Below are positions 47,732 through 56,536 of a DNA stretch of 64,000 nucleotides, in pieces. Positions within the stretch are counted from its first letter, which is position 1, and each line of letters starts with the position of its first letter. The translations under genes were made by a program, and so were the position numbers. The stretch comes from Gracilibacillus oryzae. Lineage in GTDB: Bacteria > Bacillota > Bacilli > Bacillales > Amphibacillaceae. Below the pieces are notes generated by a model. It made no database searches and had not been told where the DNA came from. It saw only the letters and a program-made list of their open reading frames with translations. Where the stretch lies: NCBI RefSeq assembly GCF_009498735.1, contig NZ_ML762432.1:74956-138955 (forward strand). The letters run 5' to 3'.

Positions 47732-48565
47732 TTGGTCATTATAATTTGTTTACTTATCGGGTTATTTTCTGCAATGCTTGGCAGTATTGTTGGACTCGGT
47801 GGTGGAGTTATACTTGTGCCGACTCTGCTGATTTTACATACAGCTACGGACTTATTTGACTGGGCAACAGCAAGTACCATTGTCGGTATTTCATTAGTGA
47901 TCATGGTTTTTACTGCGTTGTCTTCTACTTTATCTTATGCCAAGTTAAAGAGAATTGATTATAAAAGTGGGATTTACTTTATTGCCGGAAGTTTACCAGG
48001 CGGGATTTTAGGCTCTTGGCTGAATCAATTTGTGGAAACAGATACTTTTTCAATCTTTTTAGGTATTTTTATGTTGCTTATTTTTACAAGCTTCTTATTT
48101 CAGAGGCGAAATTTGAATAGAAATACTGAACCAACAGAAAAGAGTAAGCACAAAGTCTATCGGGAAACACTGATAGGAACTGAAAAACATTACTATTCTT
48201 TTTCACCCGTTACAGCGATTGCTATTGCGTTGGTTGTAGGTTTATTATCTGGCTTTTTTGGAATTGGTGGGGGGTCATTAATGGTTCCGGCTATGATTTT
48301 GTTGTTCCACTTTCCACCACACATTGCAACAGCAACATCTATGTTTATGATTTTATCACTAAGCACTGTAAGTTCTTTTACTCATATTATGTTAGGACAT
48401 ATCGAATGGTCTTACGTCTGGGCTTTTATTCCGGGAGCATGGGTTGGGGGCAGACTCGGAGCAAAAGTCAGTCAAAAAATGTCAAGCAAAGCTGTGGAAG
48501 CTTTATTGAGAATCGTCCTTTTGTTAATTGGTTTACGATTGATCTGGCAAGGATTCTTTTCATAA
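47732..48565 (+). CDS. yunE: TauE/SafE-family anion permease YunE
   Basis: The 277-residue membrane protein has about eight helices and the two glycine-rich repeats of the family (GLGGGVILVP and GIGGGSLMVPAMIL). TauE/SafE members export or import organosulfur or other organic anions; the substrate is unknown. The start is TTG at 47732 with GGAAGTGAT just upstream; the earlier ATG at 47684 is within the preceding terminator. The order yunE-yunD-yunC-yunB follows B. subtilis. Confidence 0.85.
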   Translation: MVIIICLLIGLFSAMLGSIVGLGGGVILVPTLLILHTATDLFDWATASTIVGISLVIMVFTALSSTLSYAKLKRIDYKSGIYFIAGSLPGGILGSWLNQFVETDTFSIFLGIFMLLIFTSFLFQRRNLNRNTEPTEKSKHKVYRETLIGTEKHYYSFSPVTAIAIALVVGLLSGFFGIGGGSLMVPAMILLFHFPPHIATATSMFMILSLSTVSSFTHIMLGHIEWSYVWAFIPGAWVGGRLGAKVSQKMSSKAVEALLRIVLLLIGLRLIWQGFFS

Positions 48566-48636
48566 GTTGATTTTGGTGTATTACAGATGTTTAGCGTTGC
48601 GATAAATATCCAATGCTTTATAGACCATGGTGAAGG

Positions 48637-48770
48637 TTTTTGTTTACACGTTAGGATAGCATAAACTATCTGCAAGGGAGTATTTATCGACGTAATAGAA
48701 AGTTTGAAGTCCAAAGTATAAGTAAAACTAACACATTCGCTAAAGGACGAGCGAATGTGTTAGTTTTACT
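48637..48770 (+). repeat. Intergenic repeat family 1, copy B, with perfect 21-bp hairpin
   Basis: The copy starts TTTTTGTTTACACGTTAGG and ends in a perfect 21-bp inverted repeat: left arm 48721-48741 (key core AACACATTCGCT), 8-base loop, right arm 48750-48770 (AGCGAATGTGTT core, ending TTTTACT). The yunD ribosome site AAAGGGGGA begins at the next base. It can serve as terminator for yunE and as a 5' structure for yunD. It aligns with copies A (8574-8690) and C (26120-26235). Confidence 0.8.
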
Positions 48771-48785
48771 AAAAGGGGGATTAAA

Positions 48786-50177
48786 TTGGTAGAACAATTG
48801 CATTTTTATTATTCGAATGATTTACATAGTCACTTTGAAAATTGGGGTAATATTGTACAATATCTTAATGAAAAAAAAGCAAAGCATTCTATTGATAAAC
48901 AACCATACTGGATTGTAGATATAGGGGACCATGTCGACAGAGTGCATCCTATATCAGAAGCATATCTCGGCAGAGCGAATGTTGAGTTAATGAACAAGGC
49001 AGGATATGACTTTGCTACAATTGGTAATAATGAAGGAATCACATTAGAGTTTGACGATTTATATCATTTATATGATGATGCTGAATTTCAAGTGACTTGC
49101 GCTAATCTGGCATCCATAAATACGAAAGATCCCTTATGGTTACAAGAACACATAACAACAGAAACGGAATCTGGTATACGTATAGGGCTAGTTGGATTGA
49201 CTGCTCCATTTAAGCCTTTTTATCAACCGCTGGGTTGGAATGTGGATTCACCTTATAATTTCCTGGAAAGCAGGTTAAAACAGGTGAAAAAAGATGTTGA
49301 TATTTTGATTTTGCTGTCACATTTAGGATGGACAGAGGATCAATATATCGCTACCCATTTTTCGGAAATTGATGTGATTATCGGTGGCCATACCCATCAT
49401 CTACTTAAAAATGGGGAATATATCAACGAAACACTCATAACGGCAGCTGGTAAATATGGTTTTTATGTTGGAGAAATCCACCTGGAGTGGGATCATCAAC
49501 AAAATAAAATCACTAAAAAACAGGCTTTTGCTGTTGATACATCAATATATGAAGGTGATCAGGATACAGAAAATTTAGTACAGCAAATATCCAATGATGC
49601 GAATAAACTGCTGGGGGAATCAGTTACAACATTAGAGCAAATGTATGAAGTGAATTGGTATGAATCTACACCAATCATAGAAGCACTGACAGCTCATTTG
49701 CTAAAATGGACAAAAGCAGATGTAGCTATGCTTAATGCAGGGATCTTATTAGAGAGTCTGCCCCAGGGTACTGTATCATATGGTGACATTCACCGAACAT
49801 GTCCCCATCCAATTAATCCATGTGTCGTGGAACTGAGAGGAATAGAATTAATTGAAGTTGTACGGGGAGCCCTTAGTAATGAATTGACAAACTTTAAACT
49901 TAAAGGGTTTGGATTTCGCGGAAAAATAATCGGTAAGATTGTTTTTAGTGGAATTGAAGTAAAAACATACCTAGATGAGCAAGGGAATGAACATGTTAAA
50001 ACAGTTTTATATGAAGGAAAAGAAATCGTCCATAATCAGATATATCATTTAGCAACGGCTGATATGTTTACATTTGGAAATATGTTTCCAGAAATTGCGC
50101 GGTCAGAGATGAAAAAGTTCTTTCTTCCTGAATTTATACGAGATTTATTAGTAGATTTATTGAAGAAAAGCGTTTAA
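48786..50177 (+). CDS. yunD: 5'-nucleotidase-type metallophosphoesterase YunD
   Basis: The 463-residue cytoplasmic protein has an N-terminal calcineurin-like metallophosphoesterase domain (SNDLHSH near 10-16, IGDHVDR near 46-52, IGNNEG near 79-84, GGHTHH near 202-207) and a C-terminal 5'-nucleotidase domain (about 285-460). GNNEG replaces the usual GNHE. It lacks a signal peptide, unlike secreted nucleotidases. The start is TTG at 48786, seven bases after AAAGGGGGA. Substrate unknown. Confidence 0.88.
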   Translation: MVEQLHFYYSNDLHSHFENWGNIVQYLNEKKAKHSIDKQPYWIVDIGDHVDRVHPISEAYLGRANVELMNKAGYDFATIGNNEGITLEFDDLYHLYDDAEFQVTCANLASINTKDPLWLQEHITTETESGIRIGLVGLTAPFKPFYQPLGWNVDSPYNFLESRLKQVKKDVDILILLSHLGWTEDQYIATHFSEIDVIIGGHTHHLLKNGEYINETLITAAGKYGFYVGEIHLEWDHQQNKITKKQAFAVDTSIYEGDQDTENLVQQISNDANKLLGESVTTLEQMYEVNWYESTPIIEALTAHLLKWTKADVAMLNAGILLESLPQGTVSYGDIHRTCPHPINPCVVELRGIELIEVVRGALSNELTNFKLKGFGFRGKIIGKIVFSGIEVKTYLDEQGNEHVKTVLYEGKEIVHNQIYHLATADMFTFGNMFPEIARSEMKKFFLPEFIRDLLVDLLKKSV

Positions 50178-50233
50178 ACACAAGCACATCTTTTTAGGCA
50201 GAACATACACTTTAGTGAGAGGGGTGTGTTCTG

Positions 50234-50539
50234 ATGATGGAAGTAAAACCGGTAAAAGTAGATGACCATACATTTATTGCGATAACAGTAAAGTTACCAT
50301 ATACCACACTTTTAGTTATCGCAAATGAAATTGGCTATGTCATGTGCGGAGCTTTAGATGTGGACCTGTTAAATGAGAAATTAAGTGATCGTCCAGTTGT
50401 AGCAGGACGTGCTGTCGGTGTAAGAACAATTGATGATTTACTCGATGCAAAATTAGAAAAAATCACAAATACTGCCCAATCTTATGGCTGGGAAAAGAAT
50501 ATGGAAGTGAAAAAAGCACTACTTTTAATTGCGGAATAG
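50234..50539 (+). CDS. yunC: DUF1805 protein YunC
   Basis: The 101-residue protein matches the YunC/DUF1805 family: VVIANEIGYVMCGALDVDLL-like core near 29-48 and AGRAVGVRTIDDLLDAKLE near 57-75. Function is unknown. Two adjacent ATG codons (50234, 50237) follow GAGAGGGGTG. In B. subtilis it is followed by yunB; here a repeat and an HD-GYP gene come between. Confidence 0.88.
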   Translation: MMEVKPVKVDDHTFIAITVKLPYTTLLVIANEIGYVMCGALDVDLLNEKLSDRPVVAGRAVGVRTIDDLLDAKLEKITNTAQSYGWEKNMEVKKALLLIAE

Positions 50540-50625
50540 TTAAATGAATCTATTTTTTTCTACGAAGTTTGTCTAAAATACTAGAAAATTGACATTTTAT
50601 CTGCTAATCTTGAAATATATGTGCG

Positions 50626-50769
50626 TGTTAAAAAAGTCGGCAAATAAGAAGCAAGAAGGTCGAGGCGGTACAGTGAGGAGCATCAGAACGTAGGCTTTGA
50701 ATACGTGAGAAGCAGACTCGTAAACCAAAGAAGAGATTCACCGCTTATCATTTGGTGACTTTTTGAACA
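50626..50769 (+). repeat. 144-bp intergenic repeat family 2, copy 2
   Basis: Starts TGTTAAAAAAGTCGGCAAAT and ends ATTTGGTGACTTTTTGAACA; same length and orientation as 38704-38847. Similarity extends a few bases beyond the ends (TCCTCTA). No ORF. It lies between yunC and the HD-GYP gene. Confidence 0.9.
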
Positions 50770-50810
50770 TCCTCTATAAAATATTCTGAAACGTAATTAT
50801 AGGAGTAAAT

Positions 50811-51920
50811 ATGAGGCTAGTATCTACAGTATTGTTGCAAGAAGGGATCGAATTAGCCAGACCAATTTATGATAAGAATGGTCGTATTCTTGTGCAGAAA
50901 AATGTCAAATTAACAAATAACATGGTTAGAAGATTAAAGACTGGTGAAATCACCTATGTTTATATCAGGGATAAGTATACAGATGATATTTTAATTACAC
51001 CTGCTATCTCTGATGAAGAGAGAATCGAAGCAATCAACAAGATTAAACAATCCTTTCAATCGTTCAAGAAAGAGGATATAAGAAAAGGCAGTCATTTGAT
51101 TGATGAATCTTCTGAAAAATTAAATGATGTCGTCAAGGGACTCATTGATAAATTACTAGTTCAGGATGAAGTAATGAACTATTTATCTGATATCTTAGTC
51201 ACCGATAATTATGTATTTCAACATTCAATAAATGTGACAATTTATACATTAGCGTTAGCCCGGAAACTGAACTTTAACAAGAAAGAATTGCAAGTGATCG
51301 GGTTAGGTGCACTATTACATGATATTGGAAAGATCTATATCCCTACAGAAATTTTAAATAAAAAAGGAAAACTGGATGATACGGAATTTAAAATAATGAA
51401 GGCACATACGGAATATGGGTTTGAATTGTTAAGAAAGAGTCACAGCTTGCCGCTTTTAGCTGCCCATTGTGCCTTTCAGCATCATGAACGCATGGACGGG
51501 TCTGGATATCCAAGAGGTTTATCAGGTGATAAACTGCACCCGTATGCAAAGGTGTTAGGAATCGCAGACGTATTTGATGCTGTTACTAGTAATCGTGTAT
51601 ATCGTGCTGCTATGCTGCCACACAAAGGTTTTGAAATACTGAGTAATGGTGCTGACCGTCAATTTGATGCAAAGATGGTGGAGCTTTTTAAGGAAACGAT
51701 ATCGACTTATCCAAACGGGATAACCGTCCATCTAAATGATGGCCGTAAGGGAGTTGTAACACAACAAAACGTGAAATTTCATGAACGTCCGGTCGTCAGG
51801 GTGTTACAAGAAAACCAGCATCCAGTTAAGCCGTATGATTTAGATTTATCATTAAATCAGAATGCTGTCATTATTGATGCAGACAATCCTGCAATTTATC
51901 ACAGTGCTAATGGTCTGTAA
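50811..51920 (+). CDS. HD-GYP domain phosphodiesterase, probable cyclic-di-GMP hydrolase
   Basis: The 369-residue protein has an N-terminal region (about 1-115, opening MRLVSTVLLQEGIELARPIY) and an HD-GYP domain (about 125-310). Key residues are H170-D171 (LLHDIGKIYIP), H224-H225-E226 (FQHHERMDG) and G232-Y233-P234. HD-GYP enzymes hydrolyse cyclic-di-GMP to pGpG or GMP, but some act on other cyclic dinucleotides. No membrane segment is seen. It is inserted between yunC and yunB relative to B. subtilis. Confidence 0.87.
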   Translation: MRLVSTVLLQEGIELARPIYDKNGRILVQKNVKLTNNMVRRLKTGEITYVYIRDKYTDDILITPAISDEERIEAINKIKQSFQSFKKEDIRKGSHLIDESSEKLNDVVKGLIDKLLVQDEVMNYLSDILVTDNYVFQHSINVTIYTLALARKLNFNKKELQVIGLGALLHDIGKIYIPTEILNKKGKLDDTEFKIMKAHTEYGFELLRKSHSLPLLAAHCAFQHHERMDGSGYPRGLSGDKLHPYAKVLGIADVFDAVTSNRVYRAAMLPHKGFEILSNGADRQFDAKMVELFKETISTYPNGITVHLNDGRKGVVTQQNVKFHERPVVRVLQENQHPVKPYDLDLSLNQNAVIIDADNPAIYHSANGL

Positions 51921-52008
51921 TATCCCTATTGAAATTATTTTTTCTCACCAGTAAAATATCTATTTGTCCCCTCCTTCTCATATAAATTTAGGGAAGGGGG
52001 GTTTTAAA

Positions 52009-52785
52009 TTGAAAAGGGCGAGAAAAATAGCTGCACCTCCAATGAGGCAAATCGCTTATATCTCTTTATTGTTATTCATAATTTGCATGATCTCCAGTTT
52101 ATTAATTGTAAATGAAGGGATCAAACCAGTCCTGCTCGAAATTGCAAAAGTGAAGGTAAGTCAAATAGCGAACCAGGCAGTGGGGATTGCTGTAAATAAA
52201 AAAATATCAGAAGATTTAGAAAATGATAAATTAATCCAATATGAAGTTGATGAACAAGGCAGAGTAGTAAATTATATTTTTAATTCGATTATTGAGAATC
52301 GCGTCCAACGCAATATTCAATATCGTGTAGAGAATTTTCTGAAGTTACTTGAAGAGGGAGACAGACCTGAAATTGGTGTGCCGCTCGAAGTGGAAATGGA
52401 GCTGGAACCATCAGAAAAAAAGTTACTGGATGAAATCAGGAAAAGAGGCCTTCTTGTTGAAGTGCCATTAGGCCAGACTTTAGGCATTCCATTATTAGCA
52501 AATTTAGGACCGAAAATCCCTGTAAATATGGAAGTAATTGGTTTTGTTGAAACATCCATAACAAGTGATATTGTTGAAACAGGGGTCAATGGTGCTTATA
52601 TTCACGTCAATGTTCATATTGAGGTAGAAATGCGAGTTGTTATTCCTTTTGCTTCAGAACCGGTCAGAGTAGTGCAGGATATTCCTGTAACAAAAGTATT
52701 CCATCCAGGTGATGTGCCAGACTATTACCAGGACGGTGAAGGTGATTCTAATTTATCAGTTCCTCTTGATCCGCCAATTGATTAA
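52009..52785 (+). CDS. yunB: Sporulation protein YunB
   Basis: The 258-residue protein has a single N-terminal membrane anchor (about 12-36), followed by an extracytoplasmic domain. In B. subtilis yunB is a sigma-E gene needed for efficient sporulation. Recognisable stretches are NEGIKPVLLEIAKVKVSQIANQA-type sequence near 38-58 and the IPVNMEVIGFVETSITSDIVE region. The start is TTG at 52009, after AAGGGGGG. The C-terminal tail is acidic. Confidence 0.85.
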   Translation: MKRARKIAAPPMRQIAYISLLLFIICMISSLLIVNEGIKPVLLEIAKVKVSQIANQAVGIAVNKKISEDLENDKLIQYEVDEQGRVVNYIFNSIIENRVQRNIQYRVENFLKLLEEGDRPEIGVPLEVEMELEPSEKKLLDEIRKRGLLVEVPLGQTLGIPLLANLGPKIPVNMEVIGFVETSITSDIVETGVNGAYIHVNVHIEVEMRVVIPFASEPVRVVQDIPVTKVFHPGDVPDYYQDGEGDSNLSVPLDPPID

Positions 52786-52930
52786 TACTTTGATCAGTAG
52801 TAGTATTTCCAGACGTTTTGCGTTACTTCAATATGTGGTAGTACCATATGAAAATTCTCTATAATTCTCAGAATATTTCTAAATTTAACGAGTTATCAGA
52901 TATAACAGAATGATCTTACTTAAATTACCT

Positions 52931-52960
52931 TTGACAAGTTATTTGAATATTCGTTATAAT
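52931..52960 (+). promoter_or_regulatory. Strong promoter of the Na+ symporter
   Basis: Consensus TTGACA (52931-52936), an 18-base spacer and consensus TATAAT (52955-52960), about 84 bases before the start codon. Confidence 0.82.
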
Positions 52961-53043
52961 TTGAAAGGTTATCAGCACAAAAACAAAACTAGTTTCTATA
53001 TTATATTTATTATAATACTAGAGAAGAGAAAGGGGATTTTTTT

Positions 53044-54525
53044 ATGGAACAACGCTCTCAGTGGGGAACTAGAATCGGTTTTTTACTTGCAGCAATTGGT
53101 TCAGCAGTTGGTCTAGGAAACATTTGGCGTTTTCCAGCGACTGCATTTGAAAACGGTGGGGGTGCGTTCTTTGTCCCGTATTTATTTGCACTATTAACAG
53201 CAGGTATTCCTCTCTTAATAATGGAATACACAATTGGTCATAAATATCGAAGTTCTTCACCTCGAAGTTTTTCCAAAATTAGTAAGGGGATGGAATGGAT
53301 TGGTTGGTGGCAGGTACTTATATCATTTGTAATTTCAACTTATTATCCAATCATTATAGCATGGTCTATCATGTATACTTATTTTTCGTTCGGAACAAAG
53401 TGGGGGGACGATCCAACGGCCTTCTTCGTCTCTGATTTCTTAAATAAATCAGATGCTGGGATCTTTGGATCAATAGTTCCGTCTGTATTAATTCCAGTAA
53501 TCTTTGTCTGGATCTTTGTTTTCTTCTTCCTGGGACGTGGGGTGAAGAAAGGGATTGAATTTGCCAATCGTATTTTTATCCCTACATTATTAATTGTCTT
53601 TATTATTATCGTGATAAGAGCATTAACCTTACCTGGAGCAATGGAAGGATTGGATGCGTTCTTTAAACCGGACTGGAGCAGAATTATGGATGGTTCTGTT
53701 TGGATAGCAGCATATGGACAAATCTTCTTTAGTTTATCCATTGCTTTTGCTATTATGATTACTTATGCTTCCTATTTACCCAAAAAATCTGATATAACAA
53801 ACAACGCGTTTATTACAGGATTTGCGAACTCATCATTTGAGTTATTGGCAGGTATTGGAGTTTTTGCTGTGTTAGGATTTATGGCTACTCAAACATCACA
53901 GCCTGTATCAGAAGTTGTCCAGAGTGGGGTAGGGCTTGCATTTATGGTATTCCCGGAGATTATTAGTCAGATGCCTGCATCAAGTTTCTTTGGAGTTTTA
54001 TTCTTTGGAGCATTAGTACTTGCAGGTATTTCTTCCATGATTTCTATTTCCGAGACATATATTGCAGCAGTTCAGGAAAAGTTTTCGATATCACGTGGCA
54101 AGGCATTAATGTTTGGTGGAGGCTTAGCATTCTTAGCATCCTTGTTGTATGCAAATCAAGGCGGATTAAATTTACTGGATACAGTGGATTACTTTATTAA
54201 TAATTATGGTGTGGCACTGGCTGGTCTGTTTGAGGTAGTAGCGATCGCCTGGTTTGCTAAAGGATTAAGGGACTTACAAACTCATGCGGATAATATCTCC
54301 GACATAAAACTAGGAATATGGTGGAGAATTTCACTTGGTGCAATTACACCTGTAGTGCTTGGCTTTATGATGCTGCAAAACTTGAAGACAGATCTTTCCC
54401 GTCCATATGAGGACTATCCAATTGAATTCTTGTTTAATTTCGGTTGGCTTGTTGCAATTGGAGCTATGCTCATTGGTGCATTAATTTCCACAAAAAAATG
54501 GCCGAAAAATGATAAAGAAGCCTAA
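53044..54525 (+). CDS. Neurotransmitter:sodium symporter family amino-acid transporter
   Basis: The 493-residue protein has about eleven to twelve helices and the LeuT-family signature LAAIGSAVGLGNIWRFPATA (residues 14-33), whose unwound GLGNIWRFP segment holds sodium and substrate. It resembles B. subtilis YocR/YhdH. Sodium-coupled uptake of an amino acid is expected; which one is not determinable. A 32-residue membrane peptide gene follows 18 bases downstream. It sits between yunB and lytH, an insertion relative to B. subtilis. Confidence 0.9.
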   Translation: MEQRSQWGTRIGFLLAAIGSAVGLGNIWRFPATAFENGGGAFFVPYLFALLTAGIPLLIMEYTIGHKYRSSSPRSFSKISKGMEWIGWWQVLISFVISTYYPIIIAWSIMYTYFSFGTKWGDDPTAFFVSDFLNKSDAGIFGSIVPSVLIPVIFVWIFVFFFLGRGVKKGIEFANRIFIPTLLIVFIIIVIRALTLPGAMEGLDAFFKPDWSRIMDGSVWIAAYGQIFFSLSIAFAIMITYASYLPKKSDITNNAFITGFANSSFELLAGIGVFAVLGFMATQTSQPVSEVVQSGVGLAFMVFPEIISQMPASSFFGVLFFGALVLAGISSMISISETYIAAVQEKFSISRGKALMFGGGLAFLASLLYANQGGLNLLDTVDYFINNYGVALAGLFEVVAIAWFAKGLRDLQTHADNISDIKLGIWWRISLGAITPVVLGFMMLQNLKTDLSRPYEDYPIEFLFNFGWLVAIGAMLIGALISTKKWPKNDKEA

Positions 54526-54543
54526 AGAAGGAGGTCCATATAA

Positions 54544-54642
54544 ATGTCCACAAGTGCAATTATCATGGCAGTAATAGGTGCTGTAATTATATGGGGCGGA
54601 CTATTAGTAAGTATATTAAAAGCGAAAAAAGCTTCTAAGTAA
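54544..54642 (+). CDS. MetS-type small subunit of a Na+ symporter
   Basis: A 32-residue protein reads MSTSAIIMAVIGAVIIWGG and ends LKAKKASK: one hydrophobic helix with a basic C terminus. AAGGAGG lies nine bases before the ATG. Small peptides of this shape accompany NSS transporters, for example MetS with MetP in Corynebacterium, where the small subunit is needed for function. Position and spacing make it a partner of the preceding symporter. Too short for many gene finders. Confidence 0.85.
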   Translation: MSTSAIIMAVIGAVIIWGGLLVSILKAKKASK

Positions 54643-54647
54643 AAATA

Positions 54648-54680
54648 ACTCCGTAAGGCACTCTAGCCTTACGGAGTATT
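54648..54680. terminator. Bidirectional terminator between the symporter unit and lytH
   Basis: ACTCCGTAAGGC (54648-54659) pairs perfectly with GCCTTACGGAGT (54666-54677). On the plus strand it is followed by ATTTCTTT; on the minus strand it includes the lytH stop codon and is followed by TATTTTTACTTA. Confidence 0.85.
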
Positions 54681-55619
54681 TCTTTCCCATTTTTTTAAGT
54701 AGGGATATGGATCGAAAGACCACTCACTTTTCCCATCATCTTTATACATACCATAATGAAGGTGAGGCGGGAATTTTCCAGATGTTCCAGGCGGCCCGTA
54801 TCCACTTGAACCTACCGATCCGATTGTATCACCAGCTTCTACAATATCGCCAACTTCAATTCCCTCGGCAAATCCGTTTAAATGAGCGTAATAGTGGTAT
54901 CTGTTATAAGTATCCCGAATACCAATTCGCCATCCGCCAAACTTATTCCATCCTTTTAATTCTACGATTCCAAATGTTGTGGCCCTGACAGGTGTTCCAT
55001 AATTAGCAAAAATGTCTGTTCCTTCGTGAATCCTTCTGCCACCGAATCCGCGAGCATCTCCCCATGTATTGCGATAGCTGTAATTGTATCCCTTTGGAAT
55101 GGGGAAAGATGTCGTATCAAACGTGAGTCGATTATACTGCTTCATTAACCTTGCATAATTCATAATAGACAGGACAGCTAAATCACGGTGATAGTAGTTC
55201 CATAAAGCAGCTTTGATGTCTTGTTCAGAATGTCCGTAGCGCTGAAGGTAATTGCCAACTGTATACAAAATATCTAAATCATTCTCTATATGCGCCAATC
55301 CATCCCCATCACCGTCTTTTCCTGTCCCGTGAAACATTGCAATCATATTCGGGTCAGTAGAAGCAGGTGGAGCAAGTCCGTACCATTTTTGCTCAGATAT
55401 CTGAATATCGATAAGCTGGTTTTCTTCTGATGACTTTCTGATATTTGATTAATACTGGTTCATTGCTGCATAATAATACCATGGAATATTTGTGACTGCT
55501 TCCATCTGTTTAAACATGTTAATTTTTTGTTCTTCCTCATCCACATTTTCTTCAGCATATGCTATAGTAGTAAGAAGAAAATAACTAGAGACAACGATTA
55601 AAAAAACGCGTTTAATCAA
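54669..55619 (-). pseudogene. lytH: lytH (M23 endopeptidase of spore cortex), interrupted by a nonsense codon
   Basis: Read from TTG at 55619 (ribosome site AAGGAGGAAA), the frame gives a signal peptide (IKRVFLIVVSSYFLLTTIAYA), then IPWYYYAAMNQY, then TAA at 55449-55451, and continues in the same frame with SNIRKSSEEN to a complete M23 domain ending at 54669, about 316 codons in all. LytH is 326 residues in B. subtilis. Zinc ligands are visible in GGRRIHEGTDIFA (H, D) and PPHLHYGMY (HxH). The protein trims cortex peptides to single L-alanine side chains. The stop most likely replaces a GAA or CAA codon. A restart at 55346 would lack the signal peptide. Confidence 0.85.
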
Positions 55620-55748
55620 AAAATTTCCTCCTTATGGAATTATTTTATTTATGTAATTAGTTTAAGTAGTAATCAATATTTCATTCTAGCAACATTTTCT
55701 ATTTAAGGTAATAGCAGTGCGGAATAGAACAGGAGAGTGTCACGGAAT

Positions 55749-56024
55749 ATGGTGGAAATCCAGGGAAAAACTTATCAGGTTATAAAAGAATTTCGCGAAG
55801 GGTTTGACGAAAAAGCTTTTAAAGAACGATACAGTGAAGTGCTAAGTAAATATGATTTCATTTTAGGTGATTGGGGATATGAACAATTACGATTGAAGGG
55901 TTTTTATGATGATCAGAACCCGAAAGCAACATTTGATACAAAAATCAGTACATGTGAAGATTATTTGTATGAATATTGTAACTTTGGCTGCCGTTATTTT
56001 GTAGTGAAACAAATTAACAAGTAA
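55749..56024 (+). CDS. yutD: DUF1027 protein YutD
   Basis: The 91-residue protein matches YutD: FILGDWGYEQLRLKGFYDD near 40-58 and TCEDYLYEYCNFGCRYFVVK near 70-90 are family hallmarks. Function is unknown. AGGAG at 55731-55735 is closest to a GTG at 55737 (too close) and an ATG at 55749 (13 bases); the ATG is preferred, with some doubt. The B. subtilis neighbour lipA is missing between lytH and yutD. Confidence 0.85.
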   Translation: MVEIQGKTYQVIKEFREGFDEKAFKERYSEVLSKYDFILGDWGYEQLRLKGFYDDQNPKATFDTKISTCEDYLYEYCNFGCRYFVVKQINK

Positions 56025-56026
56025 GC

Positions 56027-56137
56027 AAATAGGTGAGATAAATGAATCAGATTGCTAAGCATCCTGACGAGTTTCGCTATTGATCAGCGGAGATCAAATA
56101 ATCCACTGATCGATGCCAGACTTTATCCCACCTATTT
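56027..56137. repeat. Intergenic repeat family 3, copy 2
   Basis: The ends AAATAGGTGAGATAAA (56027-56042) and TTTATCCCACCTATTT (56122-56137) pair at 15 of 16 positions; an inner TGATCAGCGGA/TCCACTGATCG stem is present. The core GCTAAGCATCCTGACGAG, TTTCGCTATTGATCAG matches 33134-33167. Lying between convergent yutD and the DUF3055 gene, it may also end transcription. Confidence 0.75.
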
Positions 56138-56177
56138 TATTTTCAAATTATTATTAAGTTTGACAGAATTAATTTGT

Positions 56178-56444
56178 TTATGTTAACAATGGTTTAACAT
56201 ATGCTCTGAAGTCTTCTGCTTCCATTTCATTATATTGAAATGCATGCTCGACATAATTAGCTTTATCAATTGTATTTAGTTGAATTCTGGAGTATTTATT
56301 TTTATTTAAATCAATAACAATATGATCTGGATTAAATGCAGGGGAAGAAATTATCGCAAGATCGAAACGAGTTGTTTTTCCTTTGAAACTGACGAGGCGT
56401 GTTTGATTCGTTTCGGTTTCATTTTTTATATAGGTAAGTTCCAT
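56178..56444 (-). CDS. DUF3055/SAV0927-family small protein
   Basis: The 88-residue protein has TRLVSFKGKTTRFDLAIISS near 13-32 and YVEHAFQYNEMEAEDFRAYV near 65-84, resembling the DUF3055 (SAV0927) family of cytoplasmic proteins with no known function. The start at ATG 56444 follows AAAGGAGTG; the longer frame from 56480 would place this site inside the gene. A TATAAT lies upstream on the minus strand. Confidence 0.7.
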   Translation of the reverse strand: MELTYIKNETETNQTRLVSFKGKTTRFDLAIISSPAFNPDHIVIDLNKNKYSRIQLNTIDKANYVEHAFQYNEMEAEDFRAYVKPLLT

Positions 56445-56536
56445 ATGCTTCACTCCTTTTCTTTTATTATATCCTAGCAAATTGAAGTTATGGAGTAAAG
56501 TATATCCATTATAGCTGTTATGAAGGAGAGGTAATT

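Noticed and set aside
54669-55346. Annotating the M23 peptidase as an intact 225-residue protein
   Set aside because: The upstream frame carries a signal peptide and family sequence joined through a single TAA, so the short form is a truncated remnant without export signal.
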